From contig NZ_CAMJFM010000004.1 of assembly GCF_946404925.1 (NCBI RefSeq), positions 62,001 to 126,000 on the forward strand: 64,000 bases of DNA, in the 5' to 3' direction. Under the pieces are notes generated by a model. It made no database searches, was not told the DNA's origin, and was given only the letters and a program-made list of their open reading frames with translations. Of this stretch, positions 6,381 through 14,624 are shown piece after piece. The translations under genes and the position numbers were made by a program. The first letter of the stretch is position 1; each line of letters opens with the position of its first letter. The stretch comes from an uncultured Prevotella sp. Its GTDB lineage: Bacteria > Bacteroidota > Bacteroidia > Bacteroidales > Bacteroidaceae.

Positions 6381-6468
6381 CAAAGAACCTGAGTTGAAGC
6401 TGAGGGAGTCTTCACGTGAAGATGGCCATCGGATTTCTGAAACTTCTTCTCGCTTAAAACTCAACATT

Positions 6469-7125
6469 ATGGAAACAAACATTATTAAAATACAACAGAC
6501 AATGACGTCGCTCGAGATTGCCGAGCTGACTGGTAAGCAACACAAAAACGTAATGCAGGCTATCCGAAACATGGAGCCTGCTTGGGAGAAAATTACTGGG
6601 CTGAATTTTCAGCTCAGTGAATATAAAGACTCAACAGGCCGCACATTGCCTTGCTACTCGCTCACCAAAACCGAGACACTCTACATCGCCACGAAGTTTA
6701 ACGACGAGGCGCGAGCCAAGTTGGTGCTGCGATGGGAGTTTTTGGAGCGCAAGGAGCAGGAACGCCAACAGCAGCTCTGTCTGCCATCGCCCAAGAAAAT
6801 TCTTGCTCTGGCCGACGAGATTATGAGCGAGGGTCTGCAGATACTCAACGAGCCTGCCGAAGATACCCTCACAGCTACCCAGGTGGCCAAGACCTTCAAC
6901 ATGTCGACACTCGACTTTAACGCCGTGCTGCGCGACATGGGTATTCAGTACCGCCGAGGAGGCCGTTGGAATCTGAGCGACGATCTGCAGGGCCGCGGCT
7001 ATACCGCCGAGCGCACCCATGTATCGTACAGCCTGAAGGGCGAAAAGAAGATTAAGACCTACATGACGTGGACCATCGCCGGTCTGCACTACCTTAATGC
7101 TAAACTCGGATATCCAAATTTTTAA
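6469..7125 (+). CDS. Phage regulatory protein, Rha + KilA-C domains
   Basis: A 218-residue protein. Residues about 8-95 match the Rha family ('TSLEIAELTGKQHKNVMQAIRNM...GRTLPCYSLTKTETLYIATKFN'). Residues about 105-215 match the phage antirepressor KilA-C domain ('ILALADEIM...TATQVAKTFNMSTLDFNAVLRDMGIQYRRGGRWNL'). The start at 6469 is preferred over 6394 because the 25 extra codons lie beside the repeat element and do not resemble the family. It points to a phage origin for the region, acting as a DNA-binding regulator. Confidence 0.85.
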   Translation: METNIIKIQQTMTSLEIAELTGKQHKNVMQAIRNMEPAWEKITGLNFQLSEYKDSTGRTLPCYSLTKTETLYIATKFNDEARAKLVLRWEFLERKEQERQQQLCLPSPKKILALADEIMSEGLQILNEPAEDTLTATQVAKTFNMSTLDFNAVLRDMGIQYRRGGRWNLSDDLQGRGYTAERTHVSYSLKGEKKIKTYMTWTIAGLHYLNAKLGYPNF

Positions 7126-7128
7126 ACC

Positions 7129-9459
7129 ATGAGCGTACATCTTATATATATAGAGGATGGGGTGAAGAAGATGCGCCCCATCCATTCGAGAGAGGAATAC
7201 ATCCAGCTGAGAGACACCGCCGAACAGAAAGCGAAACTGGCGGCGGTGCGTGGCGGCAACGAGGCCCTGAAACGTGAGCTGGTGCAGTTTAATTATAGTT
7301 GTCTGCCCAACGACGACGGCACGCTGAAGGGCAGCAAGCGCCTGAGCACCACGGTGGCGATGGACATAGACCACGTGCCTGCACAAGAGATGCAGCCGCT
7401 GAAGGAGCGCATACTCGCCCACAAGGAGGAACTTGGCTTGCTGATGCTGGAAGAGAGCGCCCGCGGACAGGGCTATCACTTCGTCTTCGCCCGCCGCCCC
7501 GAGCTGGACCAAGAGGCCAACCTGGAGTGGGCTGCCCAGCTGCTCGGAGTAACCCACGACAAGGGCGCCAAGGACATCACCCGCGTCTTCTTCACCACCC
7601 CCGCCGCCCAGCTGATTTACCTCGATGACAAAATCTTCGAATGCGAAGAGATTTTAGGCACGAATTACGCGAATTATCACGAATTTAATAATAATTCCCT
7701 GCTCAGACCACCCCTGGCCCCTCCTACCTTCTTGGACAAGCCAAGCGGCATAGCCGAGCGAGGAGGGGAAATAAATACAGAAATTCGTGTAAATTCGTGT
7801 AATTCGTGCCAAAATATTGACTACAACGGCATGGCGTTTTCGGATATCATCGCTAAGTACTGGGAGATGTTTAACGGTGGGAAGGTGCCTAATGTGGGCG
7901 ATCGCAATGCACACACCTTCGACCTAGCTCTGACGTTGCGCAGCATCTGCGGCTACTCGTTAGAGCGACTGATGCAGGTGATACCCAACTACTGGGCTGC
8001 ACCCGACGGCACTTGCGCTGCCGACGACCTGCTGGAATACCAGCACACGCTGGAGAACGCGCTGAAAGAGCCTCGAAAGGGTATGCCACTGCGACTGAAA
8101 CAGGTGCTGCAGGCGCTGAAGACGGATGCTGGCGTAAAGGCCTGTGGCGGCACTCTGACCACACCACCGCCATTGCCCAAGCGATTGCCGCCACTCATCC
8201 GATTGCTAACCAAGAACGTGCCCGCACTCTACAAGCCCGCCGTGGCCAGCACCGTCTTTCCTGCATTGGGCGCACATCTGCACGGCGTAAAGTTCCGCTA
8301 CTGGGACAACGTGGAGCACGAGGCCACGTTTATGAACATCCTCATCGGCCGCCAGAGCGTAGGTAAGGGCTCTATCAAGAAGCCTATCGACTACATTATG
8401 GACGACATTAAGCAGCGCGACATGCTGAGTCGACAGCGCGAGGCCGAGTGGAAGCAGAAGAACCCCAGCTCGAAGACCAAGAAAGACCCGCGCCCCACCG
8501 ACATCTGCATACAGATGCTGATAGACAACCTGACCGACGCCGTGTTCAACCAGCGTATAGTAGACGTGAACAACAACGGCGAGCGCTACATCTATACCAT
8601 CGTCGATGAGATAGAGGCGCTGAAAAAGGTGACATCGCGCAACTCGATCGACGAGGTGGGCCTGCTTATCCGCAAGGCATTCGACAACTCGATGGCCGGA
8701 CAAGAGCGCGTGGGAGCCGACTCCGTGAGCGGCATAGCCCCGCTGCGCTGGAATTTCAACGCCTCGACCACACCGCCTAACGCCCGCAAGTTCTTCTATA
8801 AGATGGTGAACGACGGCACCGTGGGCCGACTGGATGTGTCGACCATCATCAGCAACGATCGCGACGACGAGGCCGACCCGATTATGGGCATCTACGACGA
8901 CGCCTATGCCGAAGAACTGAAGCCCTACATCGACCGACTGGAGGCTGCCAGCGGACTGATAGAATGCCCGCAGGCCAAGCGACTGGCGCTCGACATGAAG
9001 CAGGAGAACAAGGATGTGGCCCGACTCTACGACAGCGAGGCCTACCGCATACTCTCTTATCGTGCCAACGTGATAGCCTGGCTCAAGGGCATGGTGCTCT
9101 ACATAGCCCACGGCTACCGTTGGGACAAGACCATAGCCGACTTTGTGCGCTGGAGCGAGCAGTACAACCTGTGGTGCAAGATGCTCTACTTTGGCAAGCA
9201 ACTGGAGAAGGAGTTGCGCGAGGAGGTAGAGATTCAGCGCCAATCGGGCCCCCAGAACCTGCTGGAGCTGCTGCCCGACGAGTTTACCCGCGAGCAGTAT
9301 CAGCTGATGCGACAGAGTCAGGGTCGCGAGGGCGATGGCGAGTCGACGCTGAGAACGTGGGCCACCCGCGGCCACATCGTGTACGACGAAGTGAGCAAAA
9401 ACTATTGTAAAACCGAAGAATATAAACTTAAGTTTGGAACATTAAAGATTAAAGATTAA
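7129..9459 (+). CDS. BT4734-like primase / DUF3987 replication protein with in-frame repeat insertion
   Basis: A 776-residue protein. Residues 1-172 resemble the BT4734/VirE N-terminal primase-like domain ('AMDIDHVP', 'GYHFVFARRPEL'). Residues about 230-300 form a helical linker. Residues about 345-770 form the DUF3987 helicase-like ATPase with the variant P-loop GRQSVGKGS and 'IVDEIEALKK' as Walker B. It probably starts replication of a mobile element. Residues 175-229 are encoded by palindromic element C (165 bp, exactly 55 codons), an in-frame insertion between domains. The last residues (TLKIKD) and the stop come from a tandem repeat tract. Confidence 0.85.
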   Translation: MSVHLIYIEDGVKKMRPIHSREEYIQLRDTAEQKAKLAAVRGGNEALKRELVQFNYSCLPNDDGTLKGSKRLSTTVAMDIDHVPAQEMQPLKERILAHKEELGLLMLEESARGQGYHFVFARRPELDQEANLEWAAQLLGVTHDKGAKDITRVFFTTPAAQLIYLDDKIFECEEILGTNYANYHEFNNNSLLRPPLAPPTFLDKPSGIAERGGEINTEIRVNSCNSCQNIDYNGMAFSDIIAKYWEMFNGGKVPNVGDRNAHTFDLALTLRSICGYSLERLMQVIPNYWAAPDGTCAADDLLEYQHTLENALKEPRKGMPLRLKQVLQALKTDAGVKACGGTLTTPPPLPKRLPPLIRLLTKNVPALYKPAVASTVFPALGAHLHGVKFRYWDNVEHEATFMNILIGRQSVGKGSIKKPIDYIMDDIKQRDMLSRQREAEWKQKNPSSKTKKDPRPTDICIQMLIDNLTDAVFNQRIVDVNNNGERYIYTIVDEIEALKKVTSRNSIDEVGLLIRKAFDNSMAGQERVGADSVSGIAPLRWNFNASTTPPNARKFFYKMVNDGTVGRLDVSTIISNDRDDEADPIMGIYDDAYAEELKPYIDRLEAASGLIECPQAKRLALDMKQENKDVARLYDSEAYRILSYRANVIAWLKGMVLYIAHGYRWDKTIADFVRWSEQYNLWCKMLYFGKQLEKELREEVEIQRQSGPQNLLELLPDEFTREQYQLMRQSQGREGDGESTLRTWATRGHIVYDEVSKNYCKTEEYKLKFGTLKIKD
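7651..7815. repeat. Inverted-repeat element C, inserted in frame in a coding sequence
   Basis: The left arm (7651-7686) starts ATTTTAGGCACGAATTACG and the right arm (7781-7815) is its near mirror. Each arm holds three GAATT-centred units. The 165-bp length keeps the frame of the DUF3987 gene, adding 55 residues beginning ILGTNYANYHEF. The centre contains a second short inverted pair (CCCCTCCT / AGGAGGGG). Confidence 0.85.
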
Positions 9460-9466
9460 AGATTAA
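9438..9466 (+). repeat. Tandem ATTAAAG tract at the DUF3987/M15 boundary
   Basis: Four ATTAAAG-type 7-bp units encode the last DUF3987 residues, give its TAA stop and run up to the ATG of the M15 gene. Confidence 0.7.
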
Positions 9467-9922
9467 ATGGAAGAGATAATTCAATTGAATAGTGGGGCGA
9501 AACTTTCGCCTCACTTCACCTTAGGCGAGATGACCCGAAGCGAGAGTCATCCCGAAGTGTATAACATCCCAAGCCACGAGGCCATCGCCAACCTGAAGCA
9601 CCTCTGCCAGTGGCTCGAAGTGCTGCGCGAACGCTCGGGCGACACCGTCCGCATCAACAGCGGCTATCGTTCGCCGCAACTCAACCGCAAGATAGGCGGA
9701 GCGACCAATTCGAACCACCTTACGGGTTGCGCGGCCGACATCAGAGTGACCGGATTTGAGCAGGCCATACGCTACGCGGCGATATTGCTGGATTATGCCG
9801 ACGAATCGCATCAGGAGTTCGACGAACTGCTGGTTGAAAGAAACAGATATGGAGCCATTTGGCTGCATTTTGCGGTGCGTTTTCGAGAGAATCGACACAA
9901 AGTATTGTATATCAACGCGTAA
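9467..9922 (+). CDS. M15-family D-Ala-D-Ala carboxypeptidase-like protein
   Basis: A 151-residue single-domain zinc peptidase of the M15 type. 'INSGYRSPQLNRKIGG' precedes the zinc ligands H84 and D91 ('SNHLTGCAADI') and the third ligand H134 ('WLHFAV'). Such proteins cleave peptidoglycan peptides and are often phage endolysins. No signal peptide is visible, which fits a phage-type lysin. It lies 7 bp after the DUF3987 gene and closes the accessory operon. Confidence 0.85.
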   Translation: MEEIIQLNSGAKLSPHFTLGEMTRSESHPEVYNIPSHEAIANLKHLCQWLEVLRERSGDTVRINSGYRSPQLNRKIGGATNSNHLTGCAADIRVTGFEQAIRYAAILLDYADESHQEFDELLVERNRYGAIWLHFAVRFRENRHKVLYINA

Positions 9923-9965
9923 CGAAATCGGCCCAAATCTTTAACGCATTTTAATATGGAATATG

Positions 9966-9997
9966 TTTGGTGGGATAGGGGAAATTTATTAATTTTG
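9966..9997 (+). promoter_or_regulatory. Promoter of sufE
   Basis: TTTG (9966-9969), 20 nt, TAATTTTG (9990-9997). It lies downstream of the in-frame ATG at 9956 and so fixes the sufE start at 10016. Confidence 0.75.
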
Positions 9998-10015
9998 CAG
10001 GCAAAAATCAGAGCT

Positions 10016-10438
10016 ATGACAATAAACGAAATACAAGACGAGATTATCGAGGAGTTCAGTGGTTTCGACGACTGGATGGATAAGTATCAGCTACTCATCG
10101 ACTTAGGCAACGAGCAGGAACCGCTGGACGATAAGTACAAGACCGAGCAGAACCTGATAGACGGCTGTCAGAGTCGTGTGTGGCTGCAGGCCGACCTGGT
10201 AGATGGTAAAATCCACTTCAGCGCCGAGAGCGATGCACTGATAGTGAAGGGTATTGTGGCCCTGCTGATACGCGTGCTGAGCGACCACACTCCGCAGGAG
10301 ATACTGGATGCCGACCTCTACTTTATCGAGGAGATCGGATTGAAGGAACACCTGTCGCCAACCCGCAGCAACGGACTGCTGGCCATGGTAAAGCAAATCA
10401 AGATGTACGCGCTCGCGTATAATGAGATGAAACATTAA
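10016..10438 (+). CDS. sufE: SufE family Fe-S cluster assembly protein
   Basis: A 140-residue protein. 'DWMDKYQLLIDLG', 'NLIDGCQSRVWL' and 'GKIHFSAESDALIVKGIVALL' are SufE signatures; the Cys in DGCQS accepts persulfide sulfur from the SufS desulfurase. The start is taken at 10016 because the promoter lies between the alternative ATG (9956) and this one. It lies just upstream of the oxygen-sensitive NrdDG pair. Its stop codon is inside a short tandem tract. Confidence 0.92.
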   Translation: MTINEIQDEIIEEFSGFDDWMDKYQLLIDLGNEQEPLDDKYKTEQNLIDGCQSRVWLQADLVDGKIHFSAESDALIVKGIVALLIRVLSDHTPQEILDADLYFIEEIGLKEHLSPTRSNGLLAMVKQIKMYALAYNEMKH

Positions 10439-10457
10439 ACATTAAAGATTAAACATT
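10433..10457 (+). repeat. Tandem ACATTAA/AGATTAA tract
   Basis: Short 7-8 bp units (ACATTAA, AGATTAA) start in the last sufE codons and supply its stop. Confidence 0.55.
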
Positions 10458-10476
10458 GTAATAATTAAGGGCCTTT

Positions 10477-12750
10477 ATGATACAAACAGTAGTAAAGCGC
10501 GATGGGCGCATAGTAGGATTTAACGAACAGAAAGTGATGGCCGCCATACGAAAGGCCATGCTGCATACCGACAAGGGTGAGGACGAGCGACTGCTCTACC
10601 AGATAACCGACCGCATAGCCCAGAAGGGCGACGGCCAGATGACGGTGGAGGAGATACAAGACCTGGTGGAGATGGAGCTGATGAAGTCGAGTCGTAAAGA
10701 CGTGGCTCAGAAGTACATCGCCTATCGCAACCAGCGCTCGATAGCCCGTAAGGCCAAGACACGCGAGGTGTTCCTCGACATTGTGAACATCAAGAACAAC
10801 GACGTGACTCGCGAGAACGCCAACATGAATGCCGACACGCCTGCCGGCATGATGATGAAATTCGCCAGCGAGACCACCAAGCCGTTTGTTGACGACTACC
10901 TGCTCTCGGAAGACAGCCGTAACGCCGTAGAGCATAACTACCTGCACATACACGACAAGGATTACTATCCTACCAAGTCGCTCACCTGTGTGCAGCACCC
11001 GCTGGATAACATTCTGGAGCACGGATTTACTGCCGGACATGGTGCCTCGCGCGCTGCCAAGCGCATTGAGACAGCCAGCGTACTGGCTTGTATCTCGATG
11101 GAGTGTGCGCAGAACGAGATGCACGGCGGACAGGCTATTCCGGCCTTCGACTTCTATCTGGCTCCTTACGTGCGTATGAGCTATATTGAGGAGCTGAAGG
11201 CGCTGGAGGAACTGAACGGCGAGGACTACAAGGAGCTGTATAACGAGCCCCTGATGGACTACCTGAAGGCACCGCTCGACGGACTGCAGGGCCGCGACCG
11301 CGCCCGCCAGCACGCCATCAACAAGACCGTGGGTCGCGTGCACCAGGCCATGGAGGCGTTTATCCACAATATGAACACCATTCACAGCCGTGGTGGTAAC
11401 CAGGTGGTGTTCTCAAGTATCAACTACGGTACCGACACTAGTGCCGAGGGCCGTTGCGTGATGCGCGAGATACTGCTATCGACCTACGAGGGTGTGGGCA
11501 ACGGCGAGACAGCTATCTTCCCCATTCAGATATGGAAAAAGAAGCGTGGCGTGAACTATCTGCCCGAGGATCGTAACTTCGACCTCTATCAGCTGGCCTG
11601 CAAGGTTACGGCTCGCAGATTCTTCCCCAACTTCCTGAATCTGGACGCTACATTCAACCAGGACGAGGAGTGGCGTGCCGACGACCCCAAGCGCTACATA
11701 CACGAGGTGGCCACGATGGGATGCCGCACCCGCGTGTTCGAGAACCGATTCGGACCCAAGACCAGCATCGGTCGCGGAAACCTGAGTTTCTCGACCATCA
11801 ATATCGTGAAGCTGGCGCTGGAGTGCCGTCAAGAAGTGAACAGTGAAGAAGTGAACAGTGAACAGTTGAGCGATGACGTTAAGAAGAAACGCATTGACCT
11901 CTTTATGGCCAAGCTCGACCAGATGCTGGAGATTACCGCCAAGCAACTTGACGACCGATTCCAGTTCCAGAAGACCGCCTTTGCCAAGCAGTTCCCACTG
12001 CTGATGCAGAACCTGTGGATAGGTGCCGACAAGCTGAAGCCTATGGACACCATCGAGAGCGTGATTAATCAGGGTACGCTGGGTATCGGATTTATCGGAC
12101 TGGCTGAGTGCCTGGTAGCACTTATCGGCAAGCACCACGGCGAGAGCGCAGAGGCCCAGGAGCTGGGCTTGAAGATAGTGGGATACATGCGCGAGCGCGT
12201 GAACGACTTCTGCGAGCGCTACCACCACAACTACAGCGTGCTGGCTACACCAGCCGAGGGCCTGAGCGGAAAGTTCACCAAGAAGGACCGCAAGGAGTTT
12301 GGTGTGATACCAGGCGTGACCGATCGCGACTACTACACCAACTCTAACCACGTGCCCGTTTACTATAAGTGCTCAGCCCGCCACAAGGCTGAGATTGAGG
12401 CGCCTTACCACGATATGACCCGCGGTGGACACATCTTCTACGTAGAGATTGACGGCGACGCTACCCACAACCCACAGGTGATTATGAGCGTGGTCGACAT
12501 GATGGACCAGCTGAACATGGGCTACGGCAGTGTGAATCACAACCGCAACCGCTGTATGGACTGCGGCTACGAGAACGCCGACGACCATCTGGAGAAGTGC
12601 CCCAAGTGCGGCAGCACCAACATCGACAAGCTGCAGCGCATAACCGGCTATCTGGTAGGTACTACCGACCGCTGGAACTCTGGTAAGCTGGCCGAGCTGA
12701 ACGACCGCGTGACGCACATAGACCACGGAGCCAAGGATCTTTTTGAGTAA
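10477..12750 (+). CDS. nrdD: Anaerobic (class III) ribonucleoside-triphosphate reductase
   Basis: A 757-residue enzyme that makes dNTPs from NTPs without oxygen. The N-terminal ATP-cone ('VVKRDGRIVGFNEQKVMAAIRKAM', residues 4-27) is the allosteric site. The Cys4 zinc site 'CMDCGYENADDHLEKCPKC' lies near the C-terminus, followed by the glycyl-radical loop 'RITGYLVGTTD' with the radical expected on G724. Residues about 453-463 (EVNSEEVNSEQ) are encoded by a tandem tract and look like a repeat-derived insertion in a surface region. It is paired with nrdG 44 bp downstream. Confidence 0.95.
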   Translation: MIQTVVKRDGRIVGFNEQKVMAAIRKAMLHTDKGEDERLLYQITDRIAQKGDGQMTVEEIQDLVEMELMKSSRKDVAQKYIAYRNQRSIARKAKTREVFLDIVNIKNNDVTRENANMNADTPAGMMMKFASETTKPFVDDYLLSEDSRNAVEHNYLHIHDKDYYPTKSLTCVQHPLDNILEHGFTAGHGASRAAKRIETASVLACISMECAQNEMHGGQAIPAFDFYLAPYVRMSYIEELKALEELNGEDYKELYNEPLMDYLKAPLDGLQGRDRARQHAINKTVGRVHQAMEAFIHNMNTIHSRGGNQVVFSSINYGTDTSAEGRCVMREILLSTYEGVGNGETAIFPIQIWKKKRGVNYLPEDRNFDLYQLACKVTARRFFPNFLNLDATFNQDEEWRADDPKRYIHEVATMGCRTRVFENRFGPKTSIGRGNLSFSTINIVKLALECRQEVNSEEVNSEQLSDDVKKKRIDLFMAKLDQMLEITAKQLDDRFQFQKTAFAKQFPLLMQNLWIGADKLKPMDTIESVINQGTLGIGFIGLAECLVALIGKHHGESAEAQELGLKIVGYMRERVNDFCERYHHNYSVLATPAEGLSGKFTKKDRKEFGVIPGVTDRDYYTNSNHVPVYYKCSARHKAEIEAPYHDMTRGGHIFYVEIDGDATHNPQVIMSVVDMMDQLNMGYGSVNHNRNRCMDCGYENADDHLEKCPKCGSTNIDKLQRITGYLVGTTDRWNSGKLAELNDRVTHIDHGAKDLFE
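11833..11865 (+). repeat. In-gene tandem repeat tract in nrdD
   Basis: GAAGTGAACAGT-type units repeat about 2.7 times and encode EVNSEEVNSEQ. They resemble the AGTGAATAG tracts at gene boundaries elsewhere in the window. Confidence 0.7.
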
Positions 12751-12794
12751 TGTCCTGAACTCCTTGAACTCCATGTCTCCTTGTTTACAATAAT

Positions 12795-13292
12795 ATGATC
12801 AGAGTTCTAGATATATTAGAAGATACGATGGTGGATGGTCCGGGTTTCCGGACCTCCATCTATTGTGCGGGGTGCAATCATAAGTGCCCGGGCTGCCATA
12901 ACCCCCAGTCGTGGGCGTTCGACGGCGGGCGCGAGATGACCACCCAGCAACTCCTGAAGATCATCATCGACGACCCCTTTGCCAACGTCACCTTCTCGGG
13001 TGGCGACCCCATGTATCAGGCCGCAGGCTTTGCCGAGCTGGCCCGCGCCATACACGAGTATACGAATAAGGATATCTGGTGTTTCACGGGCTTTACGTTC
13101 GAAAGCCTGATTCACGATGATCAGCGCGAGCTGCTGGAGCAGATTGACGTGCTGGTTGACGGGCCCTTTATCGAGAAACTAAAAGACCCTGACCTATTGT
13201 TCCGAGGTTCATCGAACCAGCGGATTATCGACGTGCCAAAATCGCTTTACGAGGGTAAAGTGGTGTTATGGCGCGAGGACATAAGCATCTAA
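12795..13292 (+). CDS. nrdG: Anaerobic ribonucleotide reductase activating enzyme
   Basis: A 165-residue radical SAM protein. The CX3CX2C cluster motif is 'CNHKCPGC' with 'VDGPGFRTSIYCAG' before it and 'TFSGGDP' after it. It forms the glycyl radical on NrdD using SAM and a 4Fe-4S cluster. It lies directly downstream of nrdD. Its last 27 bp overlap the convergent phosphatase gene. Confidence 0.95.
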   Translation: MIRVLDILEDTMVDGPGFRTSIYCAGCNHKCPGCHNPQSWAFDGGREMTTQQLLKIIIDDPFANVTFSGGDPMYQAAGFAELARAIHEYTNKDIWCFTGFTFESLIHDDQRELLEQIDVLVDGPFIEKLKDPDLLFRGSSNQRIIDVPKSLYEGKVVLWREDISI

Positions 13293-14555
13293 CTTTTTGA
13301 GATATTTGTCGCGGAAGTCACTCCAGCGGTAATACGGAGCCATGTCGGTAGGCAGGGGCAGGGTAGCCTCGTTCTCGTTGAGCAGCACCTTGAAGATGAT
13401 GTCGCGATCGTGCTTGTTCTTGCGGTAGAACACAAACTGGATGTTGGCCGCCATCGGGAATACCTCGAAGTTAATCCAGCCGTCCAGGTCAAGGCGCTCC
13501 ATATCGGTCATCTCGCGGCCGTAGCCGTTAAGATCAAGCAGACAGGCCAGCGGCAGGATGATGGTTTCGTGGCCGAAACGCAGTGTGGCTCCCGGATGTG
13601 GGCGATAGATGCAGCTGTCGGCATCCTCGATGATGCGGCGCAGCAGATTGCGCTGGGTGTAAGGCTGCTGGGCCCCGTTGTAAGGATTGCAGCCGAAGCT
13701 GAGGAACCAGAAGCAGTTGGCCTGCAGCCAGTTGTTATACAGCTCGTCGGTGGTGTATACATCGAACAGATTAAAGTGGTAGCGCATCTCGGTGCCCTGA
13801 ACGCTCGATGCAATCTTAAAGATGGCGCGGTTCAACTCGAAGGCATCCACCTCGCGGTTGAAGTAGGCTGTATCGTTAAACAGCTTGCCCATAGCGGGCT
13901 TGTGCACCTCGTACTTGCTGCAGAACTCGCGGTAAACCTCTTGCGTCTTCTGCGAGTAGCGCTTCTTGTAGAGTGCGCTGTCCTGCAGGTTCATAAAGTA
14001 CATATCGTGCTGCGAGGCATCGGCATTGAATATCAGTCGGGGGTTGTTTCTGGCCAGCTGCAGCAGCTCGTTCTGCATCGACAGGATGCAGCGGATGACC
14101 ACGGTGCTCTTGGCCTCGATCATCGCATTGCCCTTGAATACATTGGGGAATCGGTCGTACATGCGCTGTGCTATCTGGCGATGCTGAGCAGCACCCAGTG
14201 GCGTCAGGTCGCCATAGCGGTCCTTGGCCTCGTCGTAGAGCAGACCGAGCTCCTCGAAAGCCTGTTCGCCAAGGCTGGAGAGCTTGCCCAACTGGTGAGC
14301 CTTGAGCAACACCTGGTAAGGCGCATCGTAATCTTTCTTGTTGATGAGATAGCGCGAGCCGTGGCGGGCATAGCTGCTGATGTAGAATGGTTTTAAACCA
14401 GCAGGCGCAGGAGTTAATGCCCTGGTAGGTCCCTGATAGGCATAGTAGTTACTACCGGCTTTGAGAAAGTCGCGTTTCAGTTGTTCTCGAACGTTTTGAG
14501 CGTCAATACAGGTTAATGAAAGTGCCCAAAGGGCAAATAATACCACTTTTCTCAT
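13266..14555 (-). CDS. Histidine acid phosphatase, MINPP/phytase-like
   Basis: A 429-residue secreted protein with signal peptide 'MRKVVLFALWALSLTCIDAQ'. The branch-2 histidine phosphatase motif RHGSR (64-68) gives the nucleophilic His, and 'FGHE' (His329-Glu330) is the proton-donor motif of multiple inositol polyphosphate phosphatases, as in the Bacteroides enzyme. It likely dephosphorylates phytate or similar esters in the periplasm. The start at 14555 follows an AGGAGA site and the signal peptide; the ORF can be extended upstream to 14579, but this is not supported. Confidence 0.85.
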   Translation of the reverse strand: MRKVVLFALWALSLTCIDAQNVREQLKRDFLKAGSNYYAYQGPTRALTPAPAGLKPFYISSYARHGSRYLINKKDYDAPYQVLLKAHQLGKLSSLGEQAFEELGLLYDEAKDRYGDLTPLGAAQHRQIAQRMYDRFPNVFKGNAMIEAKSTVVIRCILSMQNELLQLARNNPRLIFNADASQHDMYFMNLQDSALYKKRYSQKTQEVYREFCSKYEVHKPAMGKLFNDTAYFNREVDAFELNRAIFKIASSVQGTEMRYHFNLFDVYTTDELYNNWLQANCFWFLSFGCNPYNGAQQPYTQRNLLRRIIEDADSCIYRPHPGATLRFGHETIILPLACLLDLNGYGREMTDMERLDLDGWINFEVFPMAANIQFVFYRKNKHDRDIIFKVLLNENEATLPLPTDMAPYYRWSDFRDKYLKKLDAYVLAP

Positions 14556-14576
14556 AAATTTCTCCTTTTTCGGTTG

Positions 14577-14604
14577 CAAATATACAAAAAAAGCATTATT
14601 TTTG
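14577..14604. promoter_or_regulatory. Divergent promoters of the phosphatase and the 14625 gene
   Basis: Minus strand TATATTTG (14577-14584) lies 21 nt before the phosphatase ATG. Plus strand TATTTTTG (14597-14604) lies 20 nt before the ATG at 14625. The two face apart within 28 bp. Confidence 0.6.
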
Positions 14605-14624
14605 CAACAAAATAATGAAATATT

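Noticed and set aside
8206..9375. 389-codon open frame on the minus strand
   Set aside because: Shadow of the DUF3987 gene, low-complexity Leu/Val/His composition, no promoter or domain.
7129..9459. Frameshift or pseudogene in the DUF3987 gene because of the repeat insertion
   Set aside because: The insertion is a multiple of three, has no stop, and both flanking domains keep their motifs.
9956..10015. N-terminal extension of SufE from an earlier ATG
   Set aside because: The canonical promoter at 9966-9997 lies inside the extension; the family starts at 10016.
10465..12351. Long open frames antisense to nrdD (10465-11385 and 11476-12351)
   Set aside because: They mirror the codon pattern of nrdD and have no family resemblance.
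13410..14396. 328-codon open frame on the + strand
   Set aside because: Antisense to the histidine phosphatase, whose motifs and signal peptide are clear.
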